From Vibrio sp. YMD68 (GTDB lineage: Bacteria; Pseudomonadota; Gammaproteobacteria; Enterobacterales; Vibrionaceae), in assembly GCF_029958905.1 (NCBI RefSeq), contig NZ_CP124614.1, forward strand, positions 558,001 through 622,000: a DNA stretch of 64,000 nucleotides. The letters are read 5' to 3'. The translations under genes and the position numbers were made by a program. Under the pieces are notes generated by a model. The model was not told the origin of the DNA. It saw only the letters and a list, made by a program, of their open reading frames with translations, and made no database searches. Shown here piece after piece: positions 28,085-36,346 of the stretch (position 1 is its first letter; each line of letters begins with the position of its first letter).

Positions 28085-28085
28085 A

Positions 28086-28412
28086 ATGGAATATATCTTC
28101 GGATTTATTATCCAAATCGCAGGCATTATGTTGCTTGCAAAACTGAGCTGGTCGCTTTTGCGATTGCTTGCTCGTCAAAGTGTGCGCCCGTTTCGATTTG
28201 TACTTACTCAAATCAAGCGATTGCTCACACCAAAACCAAAACGTCGTCCAATGGCAGTGCCTAAAGCTCCTGGTATGCCCCGTTTGACATCTGCGTTTTA
28301 CAAAGAGCCACATCAGTACGACATGGCTTTACTCGAAATACCAACCTATCTGCGTCGTCAGTCTTCTTTGCCCAGCCGGGCAGAAACGACTGTTTGCACA
28401 GAGTTCAACTAA
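28086..28412 (+). CDS. Small conserved ICE membrane protein upstream of ssb
   Basis: A 108-residue protein with an N-terminal hydrophobic segment (about 3-30), then a basic stretch (RPFRFVLTQIKRLLTPKPKRRP) and a polar tail. No domain recognised. The ATG at 28086 follows AGGAG within the leader hairpin. It lies 15 bp upstream of ssb and is probably cotranscribed. Confidence 0.65.
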   Translation: MEYIFGFIIQIAGIMLLAKLSWSLLRLLARQSVRPFRFVLTQIKRLLTPKPKRRPMAVPKAPGMPRLTSAFYKEPHQYDMALLEIPTYLRRQSSLPSRAETTVCTEFN

Positions 28413-28427
28413 GACAAGGAGAACATC

Positions 28428-28847
28428 ATGAAAAACCAAGTAACACTCATAGGCTACGTTGGCTCTGAGCCAGAGACGCGAGCCTATCCATCAGGTGATT
28501 TAGTGACCAGCATTTCGCTGGCCACTTCTGAGAAATGGCGCGACCGTCAATCCAATGAGCTCAAAGAGCATACGGAATGGCATCGGGTCGTTTTTCGAGA
28601 TCGTGGTGGATTTAAGTTAGGGCTAAGAGCAAAAGATTTGATCCAAAAAGGAGCGAAGCTTTTTGTTCAAGGGCCTCAGCGCACGCGCTCATGGGAGAAA
28701 GATGGCATTAAGCATCGATTGACCGAAGTGGACGCGGACGAGTTTCTGCTTCTTGATAATGTGAACAAAGCATCTGAGCCATCACCGGCGGATGATGCGG
28801 GCTCCCAAGCTAATTGGGCACAAACATATCCTGAACCAGATTTTTAA
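28428..28847 (+). CDS. ssb: Single-stranded DNA-binding protein
   Basis: A 139-residue OB-fold SSB: MKNQVTLIGYVGSEPETR at the start, then ATSEKWRD and EWHRVVF typical of the family. The C-terminal tip is EPDF, close to the acidic-hydrophobic tip (DDIPF-type) that recruits partner proteins. It works with Bet and Exo encoded next and may protect the transferred strand. Ribosome site AAGGAG precedes the ATG. Confidence 0.93.
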   Translation: MKNQVTLIGYVGSEPETRAYPSGDLVTSISLATSEKWRDRQSNELKEHTEWHRVVFRDRGGFKLGLRAKDLIQKGAKLFVQGPQRTRSWEKDGIKHRLTEVDADEFLLLDNVNKASEPSPADDAGSQANWAQTYPEPDF

Positions 28848-28872
28848 CCGAGCAAAAACGCTTTAACCCAGT

Positions 28873-28922
28873 CGGGAGTACTTTCCCGTCAGGGGCAGAC
28901 TCCCACTTTGATTGTCGGAGTC
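28873..28922 (+). promoter_or_regulatory. Two-hairpin leader of bet
   Basis: First stem CGGGA (28873-28877) with TCCCG (28884-28888). Second stem GACTCC (28898-28903) with GGAGTC (28917-28922), the latter being the ribosome site for the ATG at 28927. Confidence 0.6.
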
Positions 28923-28926
28923 CACA

Positions 28927-29745
28927 ATGGAAAAACCAAAGCTAATCCAACGCTTTGCTGAGCGCTTTAGTGTCGATCCAAACAAGTTGTTCGATACCCT
29001 AAAAGCAACAGCATTCAAGCAACGTGACGGTAGTGCACCGACCAATGAGCAGATGATGGCGCTCTTGGTGGTTGCAGATCAGTACGGCTTGAACCCTTTC
29101 ACCAAAGAGATTTTTGCGTTCCCTGATAAACAAGCTGGGATTATCCCAGTGGTAGGTGTCGATGGATGGTCTCGCATCATCAATCAACACGACCAGTTTG
29201 ATGGCATGGAGTTTAAGACTTCAGAAAACAAAGTCTCACTGGATGGCGCGAAAGAATGCCCTGAATGGATGGAATGCATCATCTATCGGCGCGACCGTTC
29301 GCACCCAGTCAAAATCACTGAGTATCTGGATGAAGTCTATCGACCGCCTTTTGAAGGTAACGGCAAAAATGGCCCTTACCGTGTAGATGGTCCATGGCAG
29401 ACGCACACTAAGCGAATGCTAAGACATAAATCCATGATCCAGTGTTCCCGCATTGCGTTTGGCTTTGTGGGAATTTTCGATCAAGACGAAGCGGAGCGAA
29501 TTATCGAAGGCCAAGCAACACACGTTGTTGAGCCATCAGTGATTCCACCCGAGCAAGTTGATGATCGAACCCGAGGGCTTGTTTACAAGCTTATCGAGCG
29601 GGCAGAAGCTTCAAACGCTTGGAATAGTGCATTGGAATATGCCAATGAACATTTTCAGGGTGTTGAACTGACGTTTGCGAAACAAGAAATATTTAATGCA
29701 CAACAACAAGCAGCCAAAGCGCTCACACAGCCTTTAGCTTCTTAG
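28927..29745 (+). CDS. bet: Bet, RecT/lambda Beta-like recombinase
   Basis: A 272-residue RecT-superfamily single-strand annealing protein; the central YGLNPFTKEIFAFPD, VGVDGWSRIIN and KRMLRHKSMIQCSRIAFGF blocks are typical of lambda Beta. With Exo and Ssb it forms the recombination module of SXT ICEs, known to promote formation of hybrid ICEs. I chose the ATG at 28927 with GGAG at proper distance; the longer frame from 28912 begins within the leader hairpin. Confidence 0.93.
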   Translation: MEKPKLIQRFAERFSVDPNKLFDTLKATAFKQRDGSAPTNEQMMALLVVADQYGLNPFTKEIFAFPDKQAGIIPVVGVDGWSRIINQHDQFDGMEFKTSENKVSLDGAKECPEWMECIIYRRDRSHPVKITEYLDEVYRPPFEGNGKNGPYRVDGPWQTHTKRMLRHKSMIQCSRIAFGFVGIFDQDEAERIIEGQATHVVEPSVIPPEQVDDRTRGLVYKLIERAEASNAWNSALEYANEHFQGVELTFAKQEIFNAQQQAAKALTQPLAS

Positions 29746-29771
29746 CGCCACGCATTCATTTTACTAACCCT

Positions 29772-29828
29772 GGCGGGATTATTCTCCCGTCAGGGGGGAA
29801 GGTCTCGTCTTTTATTTGGAGATCTTCC
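29772..29828 (+). promoter_or_regulatory. Two-hairpin leader of the 47-residue ORF
   Basis: First stem GGCGGGA (29772-29778) with TCCCGTC (29785-29791). Second stem GGAAGGTCTC (29797-29806) with GAGATCTTCC (29819-29828), ten pairs including one G-U, ending right at the ATG 29829 and covering GGAG. Confidence 0.65.
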
Positions 29829-29972
29829 ATGACTAAATCAGCCTCACTTTTTCGCTTGGTATTGGTTGTTGCCCTTGTCGTAGGTTCGATTCAAGCCGGT
29901 ATAGCGGCAATTGATTCGGTTCAAGCAAGTGTTGTTCAGCACCAAACAGCGTTAGCACAAGCTGCAAAGTAA
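29829..29972 (+). CDS. Small 47-residue membrane or exported protein between bet and exo
   Basis: The ORF reads MTKSASLFRLVLVVALVVGS at its start, a hydrophobic segment with an Ala-rich polar end (to AQAAK). TTGGAG lies 5-6 bases upstream. It has the same leader structure as the neighbouring genes, which supports it being a real gene rather than a chance frame. It could be a small membrane protein or a signal-peptide-bearing peptide; function unknown. Confidence 0.6.
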   Translation: MTKSASLFRLVLVVALVVGSIQAGIAAIDSVQASVVQHQTALAQAAK

Positions 29973-29984
29973 CCACTTAACCCT

Positions 29985-30029
29985 GAAGGGGAGTTCTCTC
30001 CTTCGGGGGAGTCTCCCCTCAAAGGAGAC
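29985..30029 (+). promoter_or_regulatory. Two-hairpin leader of exo
   Basis: First stem GAAGGGGAG (29985-29993) with CTCTCCTTC (29996-30004). Second stem GTCTCC (30011-30016) with GGAGAC (30024-30029), covering the ribosome site of the ATG at 30033. Confidence 0.6.
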
Positions 30030-30032
30030 AAT

Positions 30033-31049
30033 ATGAAGGTTATCGACCTATCACAACGTACTCCTGCATGGCACCAGTGGCGCATTGCAGGGGTTACGGC
30101 ATCTGAAGCCCCAATTATTATGGGGCGTTCACCCTACAAAACACCTTGGCGATTATGGGCAGAAAAAACTGGATTCGTATTACCGGAAGACCTGTCGAAT
30201 AATCCTAATGTGCTTCGCGGTATTCGGTTGGAGCCTCAAGCAAGGCGAGCATTTGAGAATGCGCATAATGACTTTCTTCTGCCGTTATGTGCAGAAGCCG
30301 ATCATAACGCAATCTTTCGAGCCAGCTTTGATGGCATCAACGATGCGGGCGAGCCCGTTGAACTGAAATGTCCTTGCCAGTCAGTTTTTGAGGATGTGCA
30401 AGCTAACCGAGAACAAAGCGAGGCGTACCAGTTGTATTGGGTGCAAGTACAGCATCAAATACTGGTCGCTAATAGCACGCGAGGTTGGTTGGTTTTCTAT
30501 TTTGAGGATCAACTGATTGAGTTTGAAATACAACGAGACGCATTGTTCTTAACTGAATTGCAAGAAACAGAGCTTCAGTTTTGGGAGTTAGTACAGACCA
30601 AAAAAGAACCGTCAAAATGCCCAGAGCAAGATTGTTTTGTTCCCAAGGGTGAAGCCCAATACCGCTGGACATCGCTGTCCCGCCAGTATTGCTCAGCACA
30701 TGCCGAAGTGGTTCGACTGGAAAATCACATTAAATCTTTGAAAGAGGAAATGCGAGAAGCTCAGTCAAAATTGGTCGCTATGATGGGTAACTACGCTCAT
30801 GCCGACTATGCTGGGGTCAAACTCAGCCGCTACATGATGGCGGGCACGGTGGACTATAAGCAATTGGCCACCGATAAATTAGGCGAACTGGACGAAAAGG
30901 TTTTAGCTGCTTACCGAAAAGCGCCACAAGAGCGGTTGCGCATCAGCACCAATAAGCCAGATCAGCCCGTTGAAACACCAATCAAAATCAGCCTTGAGCA
31001 AGAGAACTTGGTTCTGCCAGGTGACTCGCCGAGCTCATTTTATTTTTAA
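30033..31049 (+). CDS. exo: Exo, YqaJ/lambda-type 5'-3' exonuclease
   Basis: A 338-residue protein. N-terminal WHQWRIAGVTASEAPIIMG and the PVELKCP motif (ExK) with a preceding Asp (SFDG) give the catalytic core of YqaJ-family alkaline exonucleases. Residues from about 200 contain a Zn/coiled-coil-like region (SALRLENHIKSLKEEM-type helix) not present in lambda Exo. It resects double-strand ends for Bet. The last residues are SSFYF, a tail shared with two other proteins of this block. Confidence 0.92.
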   Translation: MKVIDLSQRTPAWHQWRIAGVTASEAPIIMGRSPYKTPWRLWAEKTGFVLPEDLSNNPNVLRGIRLEPQARRAFENAHNDFLLPLCAEADHNAIFRASFDGINDAGEPVELKCPCQSVFEDVQANREQSEAYQLYWVQVQHQILVANSTRGWLVFYFEDQLIEFEIQRDALFLTELQETELQFWELVQTKKEPSKCPEQDCFVPKGEAQYRWTSLSRQYCSAHAEVVRLENHIKSLKEEMREAQSKLVAMMGNYAHADYAGVKLSRYMMAGTVDYKQLATDKLGELDEKVLAAYRKAPQERLRISTNKPDQPVETPIKISLEQENLVLPGDSPSSFYF

Positions 31050-31200
31050 CGTTCACTTGGAGCCGATTTCGGCTCCTTTCTCATGCACTTACATCGAGTG
31101 CATCAGAAAGCAGTTTCACTCGTAGCCAATGCTGGGTACGAATGATAGAGCGAGCTGAACTCTTATATACACAGCCATACCACAATCAACACACCACCCG

Positions 31201-31252
31201 ACGGGGACTTCATTCCCTGTTGGGGCATGGGGCCTCGTCAAAACAGATGAGG
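31201..31252 (+). promoter_or_regulatory. Two-hairpin leader of the CobS-like gene
   Basis: First stem ACGGGG (31201-31206) with CCCTGT (31215-31220). Second stem CCTCGTC (31233-31239) with GATGAGG (31246-31252); the 3' arm is the GAGG ribosome site of the ATG at 31259. Confidence 0.6.
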
Positions 31253-31258
31253 TTTACC

Positions 31259-32218
31259 ATGACTGAACAATCCCCATTTTTGGTTCAAGTGAATCAAGCG
31301 TTTAATGTCCCGGCTCCTGATGCTTTCGTTCTGGAAGGATTTGGTGCCGACACTACCCATCCAAACATTCCCGTTCGCAAGGACGAGTATGTTTTTAGAA
31401 AAGAAGACTTACGTGACGTATTGGCGTTCTTGTCTAACCCAGACGGTGACGGTTTGTATATTACTGGCCCCACTGGATGCGGTAAGACCTCGCTAATTTG
31501 CCAAGTTGCTTCTCGATTGAATTGGCCTGTTCAGCAAATTACTGCGCACGGTCGATTGGAGTTGTCCGATCTTATCGGTCACCACACGCTGGTTAATGGC
31601 AACATGACCTTTGTGTATGGACCGCTGGCACTGGCTGTAAAGCATGGCCATTTGCTGATCATTAATGAAATGGATCTTGCTGAGCCTGCTGAACTGGCTG
31701 GGCTCAATGACATTTTGGAAGGTGCCCCGTTGGTCATCGCACAAAATGGCGGTGAGATCATCATGCCACATAACAAGTTTCGTTTTATCGCAACCGGCAA
31801 CAGTGCGGGCAGCGGTGACCAGACGGGCTTGTATCAAGGTGTGCTTCAACAGAATTTGGCTTTTCTTGATCGCTTTAGAATCATCGAAGCGACCTATGCA
31901 GAGCCTTCTGTAGAGGAAGCCATTCTGGAGAGCGTTGCGCCGGGCTTGCCAGAAGTCTTTCGCCAAAAAATGGTGAAAGTGGCTGGTGACATTCGCCGTC
32001 TTTTTATTGGGGGCGCGGATGGCGGTGCTGAGCTTAGTATCACCATGTCCACTCGGACCTTGGTGCGCTGGGCAAAGCTAACACTTGCTTTTAAAGGCGC
32101 TCCTAACGCAGTGGAGTATGCACTGGTTCGGTCTTTGACGGCTCGTGCTGAGTTGGAGCAACGTGAAGCCATTCACCGTATTGCCGCTGATGTCTTCGGT
32201 GACCACTGGGAGGATTGA
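31259..32218 (+). CDS. cobS: CobS/MoxR-like AAA+ ATPase
   Basis: A 319-residue AAA+ ATPase: Walker A ITGPTGCGKTS near residues 67-77, Walker B LLIINEMDLA near 127-136, FIATGNSAG sensor 1 near 174. The label cobS used in SXT reflects similarity to cobaltochelatase CobS, but there is no cobalamin pathway here; the partner is the VWA protein at 34607. I used the ATG at 31259 (MTEQSP), which follows TGAGG; an upstream in-frame ATG at 31142 would translate through the leader hairpins. It overlaps the next start. Confidence 0.88.
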   Translation: MTEQSPFLVQVNQAFNVPAPDAFVLEGFGADTTHPNIPVRKDEYVFRKEDLRDVLAFLSNPDGDGLYITGPTGCGKTSLICQVASRLNWPVQQITAHGRLELSDLIGHHTLVNGNMTFVYGPLALAVKHGHLLIINEMDLAEPAELAGLNDILEGAPLVIAQNGGEIIMPHNKFRFIATGNSAGSGDQTGLYQGVLQQNLAFLDRFRIIEATYAEPSVEEAILESVAPGLPEVFRQKMVKVAGDIRRLFIGGADGGAELSITMSTRTLVRWAKLTLAFKGAPNAVEYALVRSLTARAELEQREAIHRIAADVFGDHWED

Positions 32219-32985
32219 TGATGGAAAAGTGCTTTGCTCTTTACCGTTACAGTCATTCTGATGGGACAGCCAAAGAATGGGCCATTTACGTTGGATCAGA
32301 CACCCAGGAGATTGAAGTTCGGTTTGGAAAAGCTGGTCAATTGTCGCAGCAGCGATTGATTGACTCGACTGATCCTAACGCTGAAGCAGACCGAAGAATC
32401 AATGAGAAAATCAACAAGGGTTATCGATTTGTTGGACAAGTCGGCATTGATCATCAAGGGCGGCCATTTGAACTCTCAAATGCGCTAGATAGCGTCGCGT
32501 GCGCCAATAACGTCAGTTGGGAGTTTCGTACTCGCAAGGACGTCAATGGCCAAATCTCGCTGGCTCAAAAAGCGTTGTTCGATATGGCAAAGCTGCTTGA
32601 AGCCTATGGCTTGGCTGTTATTGATGATAACCAGGTCAGGATTGGAGAATGGTCATTAGGGTTTTGCAAAAGCGGATTACCTAGTACCAATCAAATCAGC
32701 ATTGTGTCAGGTGAAGGCGCTGGCATTGTTAACACTGATGATGGCCCGTGGCCATTGTTGCTGTTACTGGCCTTTAAGCGTCAATTACCACCTCTGTGTT
32801 CGCTCACAGTAGCGAGTCCTGAGGGGATAGAAGTATCCGACCAACTGAAGTTGGAAAAAGATGTATTGCGGTTGCTAGGCAGTGATTTAGAGCGGGTTCG
32901 CCCGATTGCTGAAGCACTGGACTTAATGCCTGCGAAAATCGATCTCAACCAATCGTCGCCTGATTCGCAAAATTACTATTTCTGA
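32218..32985 (+). CDS. WGR-like domain protein of the CobS/DUF3150 block
   Basis: About 255 residues. The first 90 residues (FALYRYSHSDGTAKEWAIYV, then EVRFGKAGQLSQQR and INKGYRFVG) fit a WGR-type fold, a small domain that in PARP-family proteins binds DNA ends. The rest is unrecognised. It starts at ATG 32218 or 32221 after GGGAGGAT, overlapping the cobS stop, so it is translationally coupled. It ends in QNYYF, similar to the tails of Exo and the DUF3150 protein. Confidence 0.65.
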   Translation: MMEKCFALYRYSHSDGTAKEWAIYVGSDTQEIEVRFGKAGQLSQQRLIDSTDPNAEADRRINEKINKGYRFVGQVGIDHQGRPFELSNALDSVACANNVSWEFRTRKDVNGQISLAQKALFDMAKLLEAYGLAVIDDNQVRIGEWSLGFCKSGLPSTNQISIVSGEGAGIVNTDDGPWPLLLLLAFKRQLPPLCSLTVASPEGIEVSDQLKLEKDVLRLLGSDLERVRPIAEALDLMPAKIDLNQSSPDSQNYYF

Positions 32986-33020
32986 TAGTGATTTTGCCAT
33001 TAGCGCGTCAACTACTACCA

Positions 33021-33081
33021 CCCAAATGGGGCCATTGCTCCTGTTGGGAGTGGTGCGTCCCCATCTCGCATGAGGATGCAC
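33021..33081 (+). promoter_or_regulatory. Two-hairpin leader of the DUF3150 gene
   Basis: First stem CCCAA (33021-33025) with TTGGG (33044-33048), continued inside by GGGG/CTCC pairing. Second stem GTGCGTCC (33053-33060) with GGATGCAC (33074-33081), eight pairs with one G-U, covering the GAGGA ribosome site of the ATG at 33083. Confidence 0.6.
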
Positions 33082-33082
33082 T

Positions 33083-34036
33083 ATGAGTATTCAAACCCTC
33101 GACAAACTTTTGATTTGTCACATCGACTGTTCCATCTGGAGCGGTAGAAAAAAACTAAGGCCTGAAGATTTCAGATTAGCCAATGGCAGCCAACTTCCAC
33201 CGAAGGATGTTGCCAGCTTAGGGAGTAAAAAAATTTGCGACCCAGAGGCATTGGCGAACTTTGAAAGGCTTAAGAAAGAAGCGCAGCGCTTGTGTGAGCA
33301 AGTCGGTGTGCGGTTCTTAGGTGGCTATGCTGTCCCTGAAGAGCGAATTGATCAGATTGTTCCAGAGCTTGACCGAATCGGTCAGGAGTTTGCGCAGTGC
33401 AAGCAGTTGTTCCTGGACAACTATGATCAGGTGACGTTTGACTGGGTTGCAAAACACCCGGAATTTGCAGATGCAATCCGACGTGCATTATCACCCATCG
33501 AAGACGTGGAACAACGGCTTCAGTTCGATTACGCCATCTATCGAATGCAACCGGCTGACCAAGCTGGTGGCTTAGATGACAAGGTCAATGGTATGGGACA
33601 CACCCTCTTTAGGGAGGTGGCTCGTGATGCCAATGAACTGTTTGAGCGTTCTGTTGCAGGTAAGAATCAAATCAGTCAGCGAGCCCTTAACCCTCTCAAA
33701 CGGTTAAGAGACAAGTTGGATGGTTTGTCATTCCTGGATCATCGAGTTCAGCCGATGGTCGAAGCGATGGACAATTTATTTGTTCGTCTGCCGAAGACCG
33801 GCCCTGTGACAGACAATCTCTATCACGAACTGATGGCGACCATTTTAATTTTGTCTGATCCAGACAAGATGAGAATGCACGGTGAAGGTCAATTGGATAT
33901 CAGACAACTGATGCCCAAACCTGAACCTAAACCCGCACAGCCAGTATCTGCTCAGGCAGATAACTTACGTGCAATACCACAACCAACCGTCAGACCAAAC
34001 CATGGTTCGACTGTACCAAACTCATTTTATTTCTAA
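33083..34036 (+). CDS. DUF3150-type protein
   Basis: A 317-residue helical protein: LLICHIDCSIWSGRKKL at the start, then long amphipathic helices. I recognise the pattern as DUF3150, commonly encoded between a MoxR/CobS-type ATPase and a VWA protein in ICEs and IncC plasmids. Function is not known. A Pro-rich linker (PKPEPKPAQP) leads to the C-terminal tail NSFYF. The 3' 21 bases are nearly the same as the 3' end of exo. Confidence 0.75.
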   Translation: MSIQTLDKLLICHIDCSIWSGRKKLRPEDFRLANGSQLPPKDVASLGSKKICDPEALANFERLKKEAQRLCEQVGVRFLGGYAVPEERIDQIVPELDRIGQEFAQCKQLFLDNYDQVTFDWVAKHPEFADAIRRALSPIEDVEQRLQFDYAIYRMQPADQAGGLDDKVNGMGHTLFREVARDANELFERSVAGKNQISQRALNPLKRLRDKLDGLSFLDHRVQPMVEAMDNLFVRLPKTGPVTDNLYHELMATILILSDPDKMRMHGEGQLDIRQLMPKPEPKPAQPVSAQADNLRAIPQPTVRPNHGSTVPNSFYF

Positions 34037-34041
34037 CGTCC

Positions 34042-34093
34042 TTGAGGGCATGTTGCCCTTAAGGGCGCATGTCCTCTGAACTATGTAAGAGGA
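34042..34093 (+). promoter_or_regulatory. Two-hairpin leader of the 34098 gene
   Basis: First stem TTGAGGGC (34042-34049) with GCCCTTAA (34055-34062), eight pairs. Second stem TCCTCT (34072-34077) with AGAGGA (34088-34093), the ribosome site of the ATG at 34098. Confidence 0.6.
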
Positions 34094-34097
34094 AATT

Positions 34098-34538
34098 ATG
34101 CAATCAACCATCCATAACCCCAGCCAACTGAACCAGTTTGAAGCACATTTTCGTGGTGTGACTGATGCGGTTGAAAGTGAATCGATACCAGAAGTGGCGT
34201 GTTGTCGAACGTTAGTACAACGGTCGTACTCAACACATAGTGTCGTGATCCCCAAGAACCCTGTTTTGATCGCAGATGCGGACGCACAAGGAGCTTGGGT
34301 AACGGCCATGGTATTTGTTCCAAACATGGCATTGCAGCAAACCGCTTTTGAGCGGGCCTGGCTGCAATATCAACACGAGGTGTCAACTCAGTTACAAGAC
34401 CAGTACGGTCTGACATTGGATGACATCCTGAGTTTCGACCAGCTTAAAACGTCATTTGAGCAGCACGAGAGTCCAGCTCAATTGGTGGCTTGGTTAGGTC
34501 AAAAATACGACCTGGATAAGCTAAAAGCACAGGTTTAA
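34098..34538 (+). CDS. Conserved ICE protein of unknown function
   Basis: A 146-residue soluble protein, no signal or membrane segment. No motif recognised. It sits between the DUF3150 gene and the VWA gene, each with its own leader, so it probably belongs to the same functional block. The ATG at 34098 follows AAGAGGA. Confidence 0.65.
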   Translation: MQSTIHNPSQLNQFEAHFRGVTDAVESESIPEVACCRTLVQRSYSTHSVVIPKNPVLIADADAQGAWVTAMVFVPNMALQQTAFERAWLQYQHEVSTQLQDQYGLTLDDILSFDQLKTSFEQHESPAQLVAWLGQKYDLDKLKAQV

Positions 34539-34550
34539 CACTTACATTCC

Positions 34551-34606
34551 CAGCGGGGAAACGCTCCCGCTGAGGGAGTATTCCCCCTAATGATTAGGAG
34601 ACTCCC
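34551..34606 (+). promoter_or_regulatory. Two-hairpin leader of the VWA gene
   Basis: First stem CAGCGGG (34551-34557) with CCCGCTG (34566-34572), perfect. Second stem GGGAGT (34574-34579) with ACTCCC (34601-34606), plus inner CCTAA/TTAGG (34586-34590 and 34594-34598). The AGGAG ribosome site is fully inside; ATG 34607 is the next base. Confidence 0.65.
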
Positions 34607-36262
34607 ATGAATCATCCATTAAAAAACGCACTGCCAATCGTTGCCGCCGCTTATGGCGAAAAGTTTGGTGTGAAGGTGCTTATTCAAGGACAAGATGCGT
34701 TTACCGATGGTGAGCGGATTGTGATCCCAACAGCAAACCCAGACGACCCACACTATCAACAGATAGCTTGGGGTTATCTGGCTCATGAAGCGGCGCATAT
34801 TCGGCATACTAATTTTGATATGGTGCAGAAGGCGTCGTCCAAGCCGATCCGTAAGGCACTTCTCAATATCATTGAGGATGTTCGTATTGAAAACGAATTG
34901 GCAAAGGATTACCCCGGAACCCGGCGCAGTATTTCGCAAGTGATTGAGTACATGGTGGACACACAACAAATGTGTGTACCTGAACAGCTTGAGCCTGCAT
35001 CTAACTTGCAAGCATGGTTGTTGTTCCGCTTGAGATGCCATTTTCTGGGCCAGAAAGCGCTGACGCCTTTGTATCAAGCTGTTGATGAAAGAGTGAGACA
35101 ACTCTTTCCTGCCGCAGCGATGAGCCGGTTAAGCGCCATGCTGACAGCAGTGCCTAGCTTAGGGTCTACAGGTGAAGTGCTGAAACTTGTCGATGCCATC
35201 GTTGCCATGTTGGAAGAAGAATCTTGTCCACCACAGGATGAGTCGGATGCTGATAGCGGTAATGACATTGGACAAGCTGCGAGTAATGACAGCAATAACA
35301 GTAGTGACAGTCAAATCCCTGAAACAGACTCGTCTGCAATGGGGGATGCTGCTGAAACGGGGGATTCAGATAACTCTGATCAAGCTGACAATTTGCGACA
35401 AGCCCTAGAGGCCAGTGCCGCTCAGTTTGAACCCGATACCTTTACACAAGTGGCAGAAGTGTTGTCGGAACAAGCTGAAGGACATCAGGGCGTCACTCCA
35501 CTCAGTTTGCCCCAAGCAGAGCAGGCCATGTTGGGTGATGAGGCTATCTTGACCTTATCGGCGTCGGAGTCTGCTCAAATTCGAGCCCGACTTAGGGGCA
35601 TGGTTCAGTCCAGTCAGGACAATCGGAATCATGCCAAACGGCACGGTCTTCGAGTTGCAACCCATCGTCTTGCCGCTTCACAAGCAGGAGAGTCGAGATT
35701 GTTTATTCAAAGGCAGCCTCGCATCGCGCCCAATGCTGCTGTGCACTTGCTTGTTGATATATCGGGTTCAATGGGTAAGCCCATTGGCGAAGGTAATCGC
35801 AAGTACTTTCATGTTGCCAATGAAGCCGCTTTGGCTTTGGCCATGGCACTGGAAGGCATACCGGGTGTTGTACCTGCGGTCAGTTATTTTCCTGGTATTC
35901 ATCAGGAAGTTTCTATCGCGTTATTACCCAAGCAATCGGTTCGACATCGGGCCGCCTGTTTTGACCAAAAACCACGAGGTTGTACACCTATGGCACAAGC
36001 GATGTGGTTTGCGGCAAACAGTTTGTTGGCACAAAAACAGAAGCGAAAGCTAATGATAGTGCTAACCGATGGTGACCCAGATGATTGGGCTGCTACGCAT
36101 GACATTGTTGACCGGTGCAGACGAAGTGGCTTTGAGCTGCTGGGAATAGGGATTCAAACACGCAGTGTTGAGAAATTCTTTCCTCAAAGCATCGTGATTA
36201 ACGACGTCAAAGATCTGAAGCGTGAGTTATTCGAAGTAACACAACAACTGTTAGTTCAGTAA
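34607..36262 (+). CDS. CobT-like von Willebrand factor A domain protein
   Basis: A 551-residue protein. N-terminal part contains HEAAHIRHTNF, a zinc-metalloprotease-like HExxH variant also seen in CobT-type proteins (HEAAH). A Ser/Asp/Asn-rich linker covers about 205-260. The C-terminal VWA domain has the MIDAS motif DISGSMG near residue 383 and LTDGDPDDW near 486. CobS-like AAA ATPase plus VWA protein is the MoxR-VWA pattern of metal chelatases and chaperones; what it remodels in the ICE is unknown. Confidence 0.8.
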   Translation: MNHPLKNALPIVAAAYGEKFGVKVLIQGQDAFTDGERIVIPTANPDDPHYQQIAWGYLAHEAAHIRHTNFDMVQKASSKPIRKALLNIIEDVRIENELAKDYPGTRRSISQVIEYMVDTQQMCVPEQLEPASNLQAWLLFRLRCHFLGQKALTPLYQAVDERVRQLFPAAAMSRLSAMLTAVPSLGSTGEVLKLVDAIVAMLEEESCPPQDESDADSGNDIGQAASNDSNNSSDSQIPETDSSAMGDAAETGDSDNSDQADNLRQALEASAAQFEPDTFTQVAEVLSEQAEGHQGVTPLSLPQAEQAMLGDEAILTLSASESAQIRARLRGMVQSSQDNRNHAKRHGLRVATHRLAASQAGESRLFIQRQPRIAPNAAVHLLVDISGSMGKPIGEGNRKYFHVANEAALALAMALEGIPGVVPAVSYFPGIHQEVSIALLPKQSVRHRAACFDQKPRGCTPMAQAMWFAANSLLAQKQKRKLMIVLTDGDPDDWAATHDIVDRCRRSGFELLGIGIQTRSVEKFFPQSIVINDVKDLKRELFEVTQQLLVQ

Positions 36263-36280
36263 CCACTTCAACTTTACCAC

Positions 36281-36342
36281 CCTGCGGGGACGATTCCGTC
36301 CCCGTCAGGGCATGGGTTCGTCTCCGCTTTTTTTTTGGAGAC
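36281..36342 (+). promoter_or_regulatory. Two-hairpin leader of radC
   Basis: First stem CGGGGACG (36285-36292) with CGTCCCCG (36297-36304), extended outside by CCTG/CAGG. Second stem GTCTCC (36320-36325) with GGAGAC (36337-36342), separated by a T-run; the 3' arm is the ribosome site for the ATG at 36347. The T-run after the first stem's right side also permits a terminator reading. Confidence 0.65.
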
Positions 36343-36346
36343 TCCT

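Noticed and set aside
31142..31258. N-terminal extension of the CobS-like protein from 31142
   Set aside because: It would translate through the leader hairpins and lacks a ribosome site; ATG 31259 has one.
28022..36342. Reading the leader hairpins as simple terminators
   Set aside because: Most lack a T-run after the stem and the second stem always ends at the ribosome site of the next gene; only the radC leader has a T-run, so a terminator role there stays possible.
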